Source of the DNA: Defluviimonas salinarum
Lineage (GTDB): Bacteria; Pseudomonadota; Alphaproteobacteria; Rhodobacterales; Rhodobacteraceae
Direction of reading: 5' to 3'
Length of the DNA: 64,000 nucleotides
Assembly (NCBI RefSeq): GCF_026013545.1
Contig: NZ_JAPDOG010000017.1
Coordinates: forward strand, 33,752 to 97,751
How positions within the stretch are numbered: position 1 is the first letter of the stretch; each line of letters starts with the position of its first letter. A model generated the notes under the pieces. That model was given only the letters and a program-made list of their open reading frames with translations. It was not told the origin of the DNA and did not search any database. A program made the position numbers and the translations under genes. Shown in pieces: positions 51,510-62,297 of the stretch.

Positions 51510-52538
51510 ATGACCGACGCCGCACCCGTGATTTCCTGCCGCAATGTCTGGAAGCTTTTCGGAGCCGATCCCCACGGCTACCTCGCCAGCGCCGGGCGCG
51601 GCCAGAGCTTCGAGGAGATCCGCAAGGCCGGCTACATTGCCGCCGTCCGCGACGTCTCGATCGAGGTCGGGCGCGGCGAGATGCTGGTGATCATGGGGCT
51701 CTCGGGCTCGGGCAAGTCGACGCTGGTGCGCTGCATGTCGCGCCTGATCGACATCACCGGCGGCGAGGTCATCGTCGACGGTCAGGACGTGATGGCGCTG
51801 AACGAGCGCGAGCTGATCGAGCTGCGCCGCCGCAAGATGGGGATGGTGTTCCAGAGCTTCGGCCTCCTGCCGCACCGCACGGTGCTCGACAACGTGGCCT
51901 TTCCGCTCGAGATGCGCGGGCAGGACCGCCACGACCGGCGCGAGCGGGCGATGGAGGTGATCAAGCTCGTGGGGCTCGAAGGACGCGAGGAGTATTTCCC
52001 GCGCGAGCTTTCGGGCGGCCAGCAGCAGCGCGTCGGCATCGCCCGCAGCCTCGCGATCGAGCCCGACATCTGGTTCCTCGACGAGCCGTTCTCGGCGCTC
52101 GATCCTCTGATCCGGCGCGAGATGCAAGACGAGTTCCTGCGGCTGCGCGGCATGCTCGGCAAGACCATCGTCTTCATCACCCATGATTTCGATGAGGCTT
52201 TGCGGCTCGCCGACCGTATCGCGATCATGAAGGACGGCGCGGTCGAGCAATGCGACACGCCCGACCGGATCGTGCTGAAACCCGCGACGGAGTATGTCGC
52301 GAAGTTCACCGAGGATGTCGAGAAGTCGCGGGTCGTGCATGCCAAGGTGCTTGCCCAGCCGATCAACGGCCATCCGGTCGACGGCCCCGCGGTGGCGGCC
52401 GACGCGACGGTGCTGCAACTCGCCCGGCAACTCGTCAACGAAAGCCGCGAGATGCTGCCGGTCGCCGACAAGTCGGGCCGGCTTATCGGCGCGATGAACC
52501 GCCAGGAGGCGCTCGACATATTGCTGGGGTCGGTCTGA
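51510..52538 (+). CDS. tmoW: TMAO/betaine ABC transporter ATP-binding protein (TmoW-like)
   Basis: A 342-residue ProV/OpuAA-type ATPase. It has the N-terminal NVWKLFGADP motif of the betaine subgroup, Walker A GLSGSGKST, Q-loop VFQSFGLLPHRTV, signature ELSGGQQQRVGIARSL, Walker B IWFLDEPFSALDPLIRREM and H-loop FITHDFDEAL. A short CBS-like tail (ADKSGRLIGAMNRQEALDIL) may sense ionic strength, as in OpuA. AGGAG precedes the start by a suitable distance. The stop overlaps the tmoV start (TGATG). Confidence 0.9.
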   Translation: MTDAAPVISCRNVWKLFGADPHGYLASAGRGQSFEEIRKAGYIAAVRDVSIEVGRGEMLVIMGLSGSGKSTLVRCMSRLIDITGGEVIVDGQDVMALNERELIELRRRKMGMVFQSFGLLPHRTVLDNVAFPLEMRGQDRHDRRERAMEVIKLVGLEGREEYFPRELSGGQQQRVGIARSLAIEPDIWFLDEPFSALDPLIRREMQDEFLRLRGMLGKTIVFITHDFDEALRLADRIAIMKDGAVEQCDTPDRIVLKPATEYVAKFTEDVEKSRVVHAKVLAQPINGHPVDGPAVAADATVLQLARQLVNESREMLPVADKSGRLIGAMNRQEALDILLGSV

Positions 52539-54505
52539 TGGCGGTCACCGATCTCACATCCGGCCAGGTGCGCCGCTTTGCCCGACCCCACACGGCCGCG
52601 GTGCTTCTGGCGCTCGCGGCCCTTCTGGCGCTCGCCAAGCCGGCGCTGCCGGAGTTCCTGACCCGTGTGCCGGGCTGGGCGGTGCTGCCCTATGACGTCT
52701 GGATGCAGGGGCTGTTCGACTTCATCAAGGACGATCTCGGCCTGATCCACGTCACGCGGACCATTTCGGCGGGGCTGGAGTGGCTCCTCGATATCACCGC
52801 CAACCTGCTCTACGGCAAGAACCGCTGGCCCTATCTCGGCCCGATCCCCTGGACCGCGGTCGCGGCGGTGGCGGCGGTGACGGGCTATGCGCTGAAAGGC
52901 TGGCGGATGGCGCTTCTCGCCGGCGGCACCTTCGTCTGGGTGGCCCTGGTCGGGCAATGGGAAATCGCCATGCAGACCATGTCGGTGATCGCGGTCGCCG
53001 CCCCGGTCGCGGCACTCGCCGGGCTCCTCCTCGGCCTCGCCGCCTGGAAGTTCCCGCGCTTCGAGCGCGCGCTGATGCCGCTGCTCGCGGTGTTCCAGAC
53101 GCTGCCGTTCTTCACCTACCTCCTGCCGGCGGTGATCTTCTTCAAGGTTGGCCCGACGGCAGGCTGCGTCGCCACCGTCGTCTACGCGGTGCCGCCGATG
53201 GTGCTGATGACCGCGCTCGGGCTGAAGAAGGTCTCGAGCGAGGTGGTCGAGGCCGGCCACATGAGCGGCTCGACCCGCTGGCAGATGCTGCGCCATGTCT
53301 ACATCCCCTCGGCCCGGACCGAGCTTCTGGTCGGCGTCAACCAGGTCATCATGCTCTCGCTGGCGATGGTGGTCCTCACCGCCTTCATCGGCATGCCGGG
53401 GCTCGGCGCGAAGCTCCTGTCGCTGATGAACTCGCTGAAGCTCGGGCGCAGCTTCGAGATCGGGGTGACGATCGTGCTGATCGCGGTGACGCTCGACCGC
53501 TGCTCGAAGGCCTGGGTCGTGAAGCAGCCCGAGCATTTCGAGCGCGGCACGCCGTGGTGGCGGCGCAACCAGGTGCTGCTGATCGGGATCGCCGCGTTCC
53601 TCGGTTTCCTGATCGTCGCCCAGTTCGTTCAGGTCGCAGACCACATCAAGCGTGACCAGGACTTCTCGATCGGCGCCGAGATCGACGGCGTGATCCGCGC
53701 GATCCTCTCCAACAAGGCGATCACCGGGATAACCGAATGGCTGCGCTGGTTCCTGATCACCTGGGTGCTGATCCCGTTCCGCAACGGGCTTCTGTGGCTG
53801 CCGACCGCCTCGGTCGTGCTCGCGGCGGCGGCGGCGGGCCATTTCGTCGGCGGGCGCCGCTCGGCGCTCCTCGCGGGAGCCTTCTTCGGGATCGTCGCGC
53901 TGACCGGCTGGTGGGACCGCTCGATCATCACGCTTTACGCGGTGATTTCGGCGGTCGTGCTCGCCGCCCTGATCGGCCTGCCGCTCGGGATCCTCGCGGC
54001 GCGGCGGAAGAAATGGGCCGAGCCGATCCTGCTCGTCTGCGACACCGCCCAGACCTTCCCGAGCTTCGTCTACCTGATCCCGGCGATCATGCTCTTCGGC
54101 GTGAATGACGTGTCGGTGGTCTTCGCGATCTTCATCTTCGCCACCGTGCCCTTGATGCGCTACACGATCGAGGGCATCCGCGCCGTCCCCGAGGAGCTAC
54201 TGGAGGCGGCGGACATGTCCGGGGCGACGCGGCGCCAGAAACTCCTCAAGGTGCAGCTGCCGCTCGCGCTGCCGACGATGGCGGTGGGCTTCAACCAGGC
54301 GATCATGTTCGCCTTCTTCATGGTGATCATCGCCGCCTTCATCGGCACCCAGGACCTTGGCCAGGAACTGCAGAAGACCCTCGCGGGCAACCAGCTCGGC
54401 AAGAACTTCGTGCTCGGCATGTGCGTGGCGCTGATGGCGCTAAGCTTTGATCACATCATCATGCGCTGGTCCGCCAACCGCCGGCGGGCGCTCGGGGTGT
54501 TCTGA
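52538..54505 (+). CDS. tmoV: TMAO/betaine ABC transporter permease with duplicated transport domain (TmoV-like)
   Basis: A 655-residue membrane protein containing two copies of the OpuAB/ProW permease domain in tandem. The repeats are visible as SEVVEAGHMSGSTRWQML with GVNQVIMLSLAMVVLTAFIG in the first half, and EELLEAADMSGATRRQKLL with GFNQAIMFAFFMVIIAAFIG in the second. A single chain can thus supply both halves of the channel. The internal fusion is typical of TMAO/choline-type importers in marine alphaproteobacteria. Confidence 0.92.
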   Translation: MAVTDLTSGQVRRFARPHTAAVLLALAALLALAKPALPEFLTRVPGWAVLPYDVWMQGLFDFIKDDLGLIHVTRTISAGLEWLLDITANLLYGKNRWPYLGPIPWTAVAAVAAVTGYALKGWRMALLAGGTFVWVALVGQWEIAMQTMSVIAVAAPVAALAGLLLGLAAWKFPRFERALMPLLAVFQTLPFFTYLLPAVIFFKVGPTAGCVATVVYAVPPMVLMTALGLKKVSSEVVEAGHMSGSTRWQMLRHVYIPSARTELLVGVNQVIMLSLAMVVLTAFIGMPGLGAKLLSLMNSLKLGRSFEIGVTIVLIAVTLDRCSKAWVVKQPEHFERGTPWWRRNQVLLIGIAAFLGFLIVAQFVQVADHIKRDQDFSIGAEIDGVIRAILSNKAITGITEWLRWFLITWVLIPFRNGLLWLPTASVVLAAAAAGHFVGGRRSALLAGAFFGIVALTGWWDRSIITLYAVISAVVLAALIGLPLGILAARRKKWAEPILLVCDTAQTFPSFVYLIPAIMLFGVNDVSVVFAIFIFATVPLMRYTIEGIRAVPEELLEAADMSGATRRQKLLKVQLPLALPTMAVGFNQAIMFAFFMVIIAAFIGTQDLGQELQKTLAGNQLGKNFVLGMCVALMALSFDHIIMRWSANRRRALGVF

Positions 54506-54579
54506 GGTCGTGCTCTCGGTCCGTGGCGGGTCTGCCGGCTGTCGCGCAACCGTCATCTTTCCCGGGCAAGGTGGCGGCC

Positions 54580-55146
54580 ATGAGCAACCTCGACCGACTT
54601 CCTCACCTGCTGGCCGCTCGCGACTGGATCGCGGCGGAACGGCTCCTGCGTCGCGCGGTCGCCCTTTCGAGGGCGCCCGCAAGCGTTTTTTACAACCTCG
54701 CCAAGGTGATCGAGATGCGCGGCCGCGCGCCGCAGAACCTGCCGTGGCTGCGCAAGGCCGTCGCGGCCGACCCCGCCCACGCCGCCGCGTGGTTCGAGCT
54801 TGGCCGCACGCTGATCGGTGCGGGCGACCCCGTCGCGGCCGAACGCGCCTTCACGAAGGCCCTGGCGCTGACCCCGGGCGACGCCGACGCGCGCCGCAAC
54901 CTCGCGCGGCTCCGGCTCCGGCTCGGCGACTGGCAGGCGGCGATCGAGGCCGCCCACGGCCTGCCCGAGGACCGCGAGGTGCTGGTGCTCAGATACCGCG
55001 CCGCCTGCGAGCTCGGGCAGGATGCGACGCCGCACCTCAAGGCGCTCCTCTCCGACGCCGCGTCGCGGCCCGAGGCGCTGACGGCGATGATCCGCGTGGC
55101 GAAGGGGCGCATCCCGCTCCGCCTTCCCGAGCTTCAGGCGCGGTAG
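54580..55146 (+). CDS. Tetratricopeptide-repeat protein
   Basis: A 188-residue, probably cytosolic protein made of helical TPR-like repeats (SVFYNLAKVIEMRG, AAAWFELGRTLIGAGDPVAAERAFTKAL in two parts, ARRNLARLRLRLGDWQAAIEA). It has no signal peptide from the chosen ATG at 54580. A longer frame from 54523 has no ribosome site. TPR proteins mediate protein contacts, so no specific function can be given. It converges with the next gene and overlaps it by 13 bases. Confidence 0.8.
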   Translation: MSNLDRLPHLLAARDWIAAERLLRRAVALSRAPASVFYNLAKVIEMRGRAPQNLPWLRKAVAADPAHAAAWFELGRTLIGAGDPVAAERAFTKALALTPGDADARRNLARLRLRLGDWQAAIEAAHGLPEDREVLVLRYRAACELGQDATPHLKALLSDAASRPEALTAMIRVAKGRIPLRLPELQAR

Positions 55147-55829
55147 CTCTTGCGGTAGTGGCCGGGTTCGGCCTGCAACGTCTCCTGGATGTGGCGGCTT
55201 TCGGCGATCACCGCCTCCGACATCGTCGCGATCTCCAGCCCCGGCTGGCTGCATGGCAGCGCGATCACCTGCGCCACCGGGGTGCCCGCCGGCAGCACGC
55301 CTTCGAACCCCGGATCGGTCCAGAGCGCGGGAAAATGGACATAGCCGAGCCGGAAGCGGTCGGCGCTGACCAGCCCCGAGAGCGTCCGGAACGGCAGGTC
55401 GGCGCGGTTCAGCGGATGGGTGAAGAGAAGATCCCAGCCCTCGGGCGCCTCCAGCGCCCAGAAGTTGATGAACTTGACCATCAGTTGGCCGTCAACCGGC
55501 AGCGGCGCCCCCGTCGCCTGTTCGGGAACATGGAGCCCGACCGGCGCCCGCGTGAGCGGGGCGTCGGCGATCACTGGCGGATCCCAGTCCCAGGCGATCT
55601 CTCCGCCTTCCACGGTCAGGTCCGTCGCGAGCGGGATCATCAGGCCGAGCGAGAGCGCGTCGATGAAGGGCAGGCAGTGCTTGAGGGTGCGGACCGTCAT
55701 GCCGCTGAGCGTCGGCGCCGCGACCTCGGCGGGCATGGTGCGCAGCCAGTGGGGCAGCGCCCGCGCGGCGGGCACCGGCGTCGGCAGGATCGGCTCAAGG
55801 GCGGGATGGCAGCGCGCGATGATCTTCAT
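55134..55829 (-). CDS. Conserved hypothetical protein (DUF6065-like appearance)
   Basis: A 231-residue protein without signal peptide, membrane segment or recognisable catalytic motif. It contains HWLRTMPAEV, TLKHCLPFIDALSLGLMIPL, GEIAWDWDPP, KFINFWALEAPEGWDLLFTHP and a C-terminal helix ending HYRKSYRA. The pattern (Leu-Lys-x-Cys-Pro, then an Asp-Ala-Leu hinge and Phe-x-Asn-x-Trp) recalls DUF6065 and related phage/host hypothetical proteins, some of which are annotated near 2OG-oxygenase genes. That assignment is tentative. It lies next to, but 9 bases away from, the polyamine-type ABC operon. Confidence 0.65.
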   Translation of the reverse strand: MKIIARCHPALEPILPTPVPAARALPHWLRTMPAEVAAPTLSGMTVRTLKHCLPFIDALSLGLMIPLATDLTVEGGEIAWDWDPPVIADAPLTRAPVGLHVPEQATGAPLPVDGQLMVKFINFWALEAPEGWDLLFTHPLNRADLPFRTLSGLVSADRFRLGYVHFPALWTDPGFEGVLPAGTPVAQVIALPCSQPGLEIATMSEAVIAESRHIQETLQAEPGHYRKSYRA

Positions 55830-55838
55830 GCGCGCGAC

Positions 55839-56666
55839 CTACGCCCTTTCCCGCCGCCGCAAGAGGGTGTGGCCGAGCGCCGCCGCGAAGGTCAGGAGGA
55901 TGATCACCGTGCCCACCGCGTTGATCACCGGTGGATGGCCGTTCGGATTGCGCGCCATCGCCCCGATCTCGGTCGCGAAGGTGCAGGCGCCGCCCTTGGC
56001 GAACATCGTCGTGTTGTAGTTCTCCATCGAGGCGAGAAAGGCGATCACCCCGGCCGAGACCAGCGCCGGCGCGAGGAAGGGCAGGGTGATGCGCAAGAAG
56101 ATCCTGAGCGGCGAGGCGCCGAGATCCATCGCCGCCTCCTCCAGCTCCACCGGCTGGCGCTGGAGCCGCGCCATCAGGATCAGCATCGGATAGCCCGCGA
56201 CGAAGGTGAGCTGCGCGGCGATGATGGTGAAAAGCCCCGCATCGACCCCGATCCGGCCCCAGAAGACCAGTGCGGACAGCCCGAGCACGATCCCCGGCGC
56301 CAGCATCGGCGACAGCAGCACCCACCAGAGAAGCCCGTTCGCCCGGCTCTGCCAGCGCGTCAGCATCACCGCGCCAGCAAGTCCGAGAAGCAGCGCCAGG
56401 GGTACGACGCCCGAGGCCACCTTCAGCGAATTGCCGAAGCAGCCGAAGAACCGGTCGCGGTCGATCGTGCGCAGGACCGCGTCCGCCCTCAGCGCCTCGT
56501 CGGGCATCCAGGCGAAGGCGTACCACTTGCCGGTGACGCCGTGCCATTCGGTGACCGAGGGCGGTGAGGTATCGTTGACCGAGGCCACGATCATCAGGAG
56601 GAGCGGCGCGAACATGAAGGCGAGGAACGCCCAGGTGTAGAGGTTGAGCAGCCTTTGGGAGGTCAT
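55839..56666 (-). CDS. Polyamine-type ABC transporter permease (PotC-like)
   Basis: A 275-residue six-helix permease with the coupling loop ELEEAAMDLGASPLRIFLRI (near residue 175) and the family's N-terminal LYTWAFLAFMFAPLLLMIVASVND. The periplasmic loop after the first helix is longer than usual. The start overlaps the end of the PotB-like gene by 4 bases. With the ATPase and binding protein it forms a spermidine/putrescine-like importer whose substrate is unknown. Confidence 0.9.
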   Translation of the reverse strand: MTSQRLLNLYTWAFLAFMFAPLLLMIVASVNDTSPPSVTEWHGVTGKWYAFAWMPDEALRADAVLRTIDRDRFFGCFGNSLKVASGVVPLALLLGLAGAVMLTRWQSRANGLLWWVLLSPMLAPGIVLGLSALVFWGRIGVDAGLFTIIAAQLTFVAGYPMLILMARLQRQPVELEEAAMDLGASPLRIFLRITLPFLAPALVSAGVIAFLASMENYNTTMFAKGGACTFATEIGAMARNPNGHPPVINAVGTVIILLTFAAALGHTLLRRRERA

Positions 56667-58059
56667 TGCACCCTCGCGAAGTCTTTGAGCCGGGTCTGCA
56701 TGATCCACATGAAGAGCCCCACGATGAGGAAGCAGACGAGCGTGTAGGCGAAGGAATAGGCCGCGCCGACGTTGGAGGTCTCGGATTCGAAGAACTTGTT
56801 GTAGATCGTCTGGCTGAACCATTCCGCCTGCAGCCCGCGGCTGATGATGCGCGGCACCGAGAAAGCGCCGGCGGCGAGCATAAAGGTCGCGATGCAGCCG
56901 ACCGCGATGCCGGGCTTGGCATGGGGAATGACCACCCGGCGATGCACCCGCCACGGGCTCGCGCCGAGGTCGCGCGCGGCCTCGATCTGGTTGCGGTCGA
57001 GCGTGCTCATCACGTTGAGCATCGGGAAGACCATGAAGAGGACGTAAGTGTAGGCGATGACCACGAAGACCGTGCCCGGCATCCGCGCGAACTGGATCGG
57101 CTCGGTGAGGATGCCTGTCCAGATCAGCAAGGAATTCAGCACCCCGCGATTGTCGATGATCGTGGTCCAGGCATAGATCCGCATCAGCTCGGCGATGGCG
57201 TAGGGGATGATGAGGCCGAGCATCAGCCAGACCACGCGATGGGCCGGCGTGGCGAGCGCCACCTTGTAGGCGATCGGGTAGCAGATCGCGAGCGCGAGCG
57301 CGGTGGTCATGACCGCGAAGAGGAGCGTCCTTGCGAGGTTGGTCAGGCCGAGCCGTTCGTAGACTTCGCCGCTTTGCTCGTAGCGCAGGCCGAGAAGACC
57401 GTAGATCCGCTTGCCGATCTCCCTGCTCTCGGCCGCCTTCGCCTCCGCCGAGAGCGGGATCCTGGTGGCCGCGACCAGCACGTCGAAATTGGTGAGCGTC
57501 AGCTTCGGCTGGTCGGCCTCGCGCAACAGCAGCTTGGCGTTGAGGTCGCTGGCGAGATCGCGGATTCACCCGGCCGCGGCGATCTGCTCGGCGAGCGGCA
57601 GCGTGTCGTCGACATGGAGCCGTGGCAGGCCGTAGGCCTCGTCGAGCCAGGCCTCGCTGCCGTCGTCGCGGGCGAGGGTCTTGTGGGTGTCGGCGCGGTC
57701 GCATTGCAGGATGTAGGGTCGGATCGCCCCGGCGCTGCCGCCGAAGGACGGCACCGCGAGCGCCCGTCCGCCGCCGCCATCGGTGGTCGTCGGTGCCATG
57801 CCGCTGATCGAGGGCACCGCGAGCCCGCCACTCGTGCTCTCCTCCGCGGGCGCGTCATAGCGCGCGAGGACCGAGAGGCAGGTGGCGGCGTCGAAGCGCA
57901 GGGTGGCGGCGGCGGAGCTGTCGAGCAGCCGCTTCGGCGCGGTCAGGGCGCGCTCCAGCATCGTGACCTGCGGCAGGACGATCAGGAGCGCCGCCCAGCC
58001 GAGGACGGCGGCGACGAAGAGCGCGGCGAGGGCCCGCCCGTAGCTGCGGAAGATGCCCC

Positions 58060-58063
<4 letters not shown>
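56663..58063 (-). pseudogene. Polyamine-type ABC transporter permease (PotB-like) with an in-frame stop
   Basis: A permease gene of 466 codons broken by a single in-frame TGA at 57566-57568 (codon 166). The part before the stop has the first membrane helix and a long periplasmic loop with two similar segments (GGLAVPSISG and RALAVPSFGG). The part after it continues in the same frame with IRDLASDLNAKLLL and five further helices. It includes the coupling loop QIEAARDLGASPWRVHRRVV. Both ends overlap neighbours by 4 bases as in an intact operon. A CGA-to-TGA change would restore the gene. As written, the product is truncated, or a TTG start near 57526 gives an N-terminally shortened protein. Sequencing error, a real nonsense mutation or read-through are all possible. 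Confidence 0.85.
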
Positions 58064-59187
<1,124 letters not shown>

Positions 59188-59259
59188 GTCCAGCCCCGGA
59201 ATTGAAAGGGCCGGGAGGGGCGCCGAGGCCCCGCCCGGTATGGTTTGCCGACCGGCAGG

Positions 59260-60381
59260 TCAGGCGTTGGTGATGATCTCGACGAACTCGTCGCGCACCG
59301 GCGCGAAGAACGGCGTGTCGGCCTGCCACCACCACATGTTGGCGAGGACCGCGGGTGTATAGACCTCGTTGAACTGGCGCTTGAAGTCATCCGAGGCGAA
59401 GTCAGCGGCCCCGGCGACGGCGGAGTTGTAGCCGGTGTTGTCCGACAGCATGCCTCCGGTTTCGGGCTTGAGCATGAAGTTCATGAAGGCGATCGCCTGG
59501 TCGCGGTTCTCGGCGCCGCGCAGCATGCCGAAGCTGTCGAGCCAGGTGATGATGCCTTCCTTCGGCGCGCGGTAGACGTAGTCCGGCTCCTCGCGGCTCA
59601 GGATCAAGCCGGTCGTGTCCCAGGTCTGGCCGATGATGCAGCCGGCGTCCTTGAAGGCGGCGGTGGCTTCGGTCGCGTTGTTCCAGAAGGCACCGAAGTT
59701 CTCCCTGCGCGCGACGATCCACTGGGCGACCGCGCCCCAGACCCGACGGGCGTCGTCCTCGGACTTGTAGACGTCGAGCATCCGGTTCGACGGCACCTCG
59801 CCGGTCGCGTCGAGATGGAGGCCGACGCCCATGATCACCGATTTCTGGCGGAACGCGGCCTTGCCGACGGTCTCGGGGCGGAAAAGGTCGCCGAACGAAA
59901 GGTCGGCATCGGCGACGGGCAGCACCTTGCGGTTGAAGGTGATGCCCTCGGTGCCCCAGTTGAAGGGCAGGACCACCTGCCGGCCGTTGTGAACCCCGCC
60001 GAGCGTGGCGCTGTCGCGCAGGAAGGAGGGGATGACGGCGCCGGAATTCACTTCGGCCGGGATCTCCGCGAAGAAGCTTTCTCCGGCATCGTCGACATAA
60101 CCGGGGGCGTTGGTGATCGAGGGGAAGACAATGTCGAAACCCTTGCCGCCGTTTGCGCGCACGGTCGACATCGCCTCGTCGTTCGAGCCGTAGGTCGTCA
60201 GTTCGAGCTTGATGCCGGTATCGGCCTCGAACTTGGCGGCGATGTTCGGCTGGACGTAGTCCTGCCAGGCGAAGACCTTGACGCTGCCCGACGAGGCGAG
60301 CGCGTCGGAGGCGCGCAGCACGAGCGGAGCGGCCAGGGCGGCGGCGGAAAGCTTGAGGACGTTACGGCGGGACAGGGTCAT
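59260..60381 (-). CDS. Polyamine-type ABC transporter substrate-binding protein (PotD-like), Tat signal
   Basis: A 373-residue periplasmic binding protein. Its leader is of the twin-arginine type (LSRRNVLKLSAAALAAP, cut after DALA). The mature part starts SSGSVKVFAWQDYVQPNIAAKFEAD and contains GFDIVFPS, LPFNWGTEGITFN and a C-terminal MNFMLKPETGGMLSDNTGY, all usual in PotD/PotF. The start at 60381 (MTLSRR) follows AGGATCC and is preferred over the upstream ATG six codons earlier. It is first in the minus-strand operon. The substrate could be a polyamine or a related amine. Confidence 0.92.
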   Translation of the reverse strand: MTLSRRNVLKLSAAALAAPLVLRASDALASSGSVKVFAWQDYVQPNIAAKFEADTGIKLELTTYGSNDEAMSTVRANGGKGFDIVFPSITNAPGYVDDAGESFFAEIPAEVNSGAVIPSFLRDSATLGGVHNGRQVVLPFNWGTEGITFNRKVLPVADADLSFGDLFRPETVGKAAFRQKSVIMGVGLHLDATGEVPSNRMLDVYKSEDDARRVWGAVAQWIVARRENFGAFWNNATEATAAFKDAGCIIGQTWDTTGLILSREEPDYVYRAPKEGIITWLDSFGMLRGAENRDQAIAFMNFMLKPETGGMLSDNTGYNSAVAGAADFASDDFKRQFNEVYTPAVLANMWWWQADTPFFAPVRDEFVEIITNA

Positions 60382-60634
60382 GTCGGATCCTATGTGCAAG
60401 CGGCCGCGTCAGGCAGCGGTCGGCCTTGCGGATAGGGGCGGGACGTAACGACGGCTTGACGGTTGCCGGAAGGTTTCGCGACGGCGCCTTTCCAAAAGCC
60501 GCTGGCGCTGCGCGGATTGCGGCAAAGTCTGGACTCCGGCGCCGGAGGGTCTCATCCTCATTGTGATCCGCCCAATGCGGGGACCGGAAGCCCGGCCGTC
60601 GCGTTCGGGGGGCGTGAGCTTTCGGGAGGCGTCG

Positions 60635-62194
60635 ATGTCTGATCCGAAGTTGCGGCGTGCGGATTTCATGATGGTGCTGGCCTATGCCTCGGACCTCGCC
60701 ACCGGGCAGTCGCGGGATTTCGCGCTGCGGTCCTGCGTGCTCGGGATGCGGCTGGCCGAACTGGCGGGCTTCGACGCCGAGCTGCGGCGCAATGTCTATC
60801 ACCAGGCGCTGCTGCGCTACGTCGGCTGCAACGCCGACACCCATCTGCTGTCGGCGGCCTTCGGCGACGAGATCGCGCTCAGACGGGATCTCGCCGGGCG
60901 CGATCTGGGCGACGGGGCGCAGGTCGGTCAGGTCTTCGTCAACGCCTTCCAGCGGCTCTTCGCCCATCTCGAACCGGAGGCGCAGAAGCGCGCGATCGAG
61001 GCGGGGCTTGCGAGCGCGATGCAGGTCTCGGTGCCGATCCTCAACGCGCATTGTGAGGTCGCGCAAAGGATCGGCGAGCGGCTCGGGCTGTCGGAGGAGC
61101 TACGGCGCAACCTCGGCCAGATTTACGAGCGATGGGACGGGCACGGCCTGCCGCGCGGGCTTTCGGGCGAGGAGGTGATGCCCGCGGTGCGGCTGATCAC
61201 GCTGGCGCAGGACGCGATCGCGCTGGCGGGAGCCCACGGCATCGAGGAGATGGCGCGAATCGTCGCGAGCCGCGCGGACGGTCCCTACGAGGCGCCGCTC
61301 GCGATGCTGATGTCCGAGAACGCCGAACTGATGCGCGGGATCGACGGCAGCATCACCCGCGAGACGGTGCTGGCGCTCGAGCCGGAGCCGGTCGCCTTTC
61401 TCGACGAGGAGGCCTGCGAGGCGGCGTTCATCGCGGTCGCCGACATGATCGACATGCGGATGCCCTTCACCCACGGCCATTCCCGCGCGGTTGCCGACCT
61501 GGCCGGGGCGGCGGCCAGCCATGCCGGGCTGCCGGCGGCGGACGTCCGAGACGCGCGCCGGGCCGGGCTGGTGCATGACATCGGCGAGCTTTCGGTGCCG
61601 GTCTCGGTCTGGATCCGCGAGGCGCCGATGTCGGCGCGCGAGGCCGATGAGGCGCGGCTGCACCCCTATCACGGCGAGCGCGCGCTGGCGGCACTCGGGA
61701 ATGGCGGCACAGGCGTGGCGGCGCTTGTCGCACGGCACCACGAATGCCTCGACCGCTCCGGCTATCCCCGCGGCGTGGATGGGTCCGACCTGTCGCCGAT
61801 GGCGCGCATCCTCGCGGCGGCCGAGGTGTTCGAGACCGCCCGCGAGCGCCGCCCCCAGCGCCCGGCGCTCGACGATGAGGGCGCGGCGGCGATGGTCCGG
61901 TCCTGGGTGCGCGAGGGCCGGCTCTGCCCGGACGGCGCCGAGGCGGTGCTGTCGGTCGCGGGCCAGCCCTCGCGGCGCAACATCCCCGCCCGCCTCGCCG
62001 GCATGACCCCGCGCGAGATCGAGGTCTTGCGGCTGATCGCGACCGGGCTCACCGCGAAGGAGGCGGCCGAGGAACTCGGCATATCGCCGAAGACCGCCGA
62101 CAACCACATCCAGAGCATCTACTCGAAGATCGGCGTCACCACCCGCGCCGGGGCGGCACTTTTCGCCGTCGAGAACGGGCTCCTGATGCGCTGA
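60635..62194 (+). CDS. Tandem HD-GYP-like protein with C-terminal LuxR DNA-binding domain
   Basis: A 519-residue protein. The N-terminal ~240 residues look like a degenerate HD-GYP domain, with YERWDGHGLPRGLSGEEVMP but no HD pair. The second module is canonical: HD at 314-315 (GLVHDIGELSVPVS), LHPYHGERAL, HHE at 368-370 and SGYPRGVDG. The last 65 residues are a LuxR/GerE helix-turn-helix (MTPREIEVLRLIATGLTAKE). HD-GYP domains hydrolyse cyclic di-GMP or sense other nucleotides, so this may couple nucleotide turnover to transcription. GGGAGG at 60624-60629 supports the start. It is divergent from the PotD-like gene. Confidence 0.88.
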   Translation: MSDPKLRRADFMMVLAYASDLATGQSRDFALRSCVLGMRLAELAGFDAELRRNVYHQALLRYVGCNADTHLLSAAFGDEIALRRDLAGRDLGDGAQVGQVFVNAFQRLFAHLEPEAQKRAIEAGLASAMQVSVPILNAHCEVAQRIGERLGLSEELRRNLGQIYERWDGHGLPRGLSGEEVMPAVRLITLAQDAIALAGAHGIEEMARIVASRADGPYEAPLAMLMSENAELMRGIDGSITRETVLALEPEPVAFLDEEACEAAFIAVADMIDMRMPFTHGHSRAVADLAGAAASHAGLPAADVRDARRAGLVHDIGELSVPVSVWIREAPMSAREADEARLHPYHGERALAALGNGGTGVAALVARHHECLDRSGYPRGVDGSDLSPMARILAAAEVFETARERRPQRPALDDEGAAAMVRSWVREGRLCPDGAEAVLSVAGQPSRRNIPARLAGMTPREIEVLRLIATGLTAKEAAEELGISPKTADNHIQSIYSKIGVTTRAGAALFAVENGLLMR

Positions 62195-62297
62195 TCGCAT
62201 GGCATAGGGAGTTCGCCCCATGTGCGCCGCCGGGCGTGCGTGCATCCTCCCGACAGAACCGGGCCACGGGGGTCCGGACGACAGGGAGGAAGAACAG

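Noticed and set aside
57566..57568. Selenocysteine codon in the PotB-like permease
   Set aside because: ABC permeases are not selenoproteins, and no selenocysteine insertion hairpin stands out downstream.
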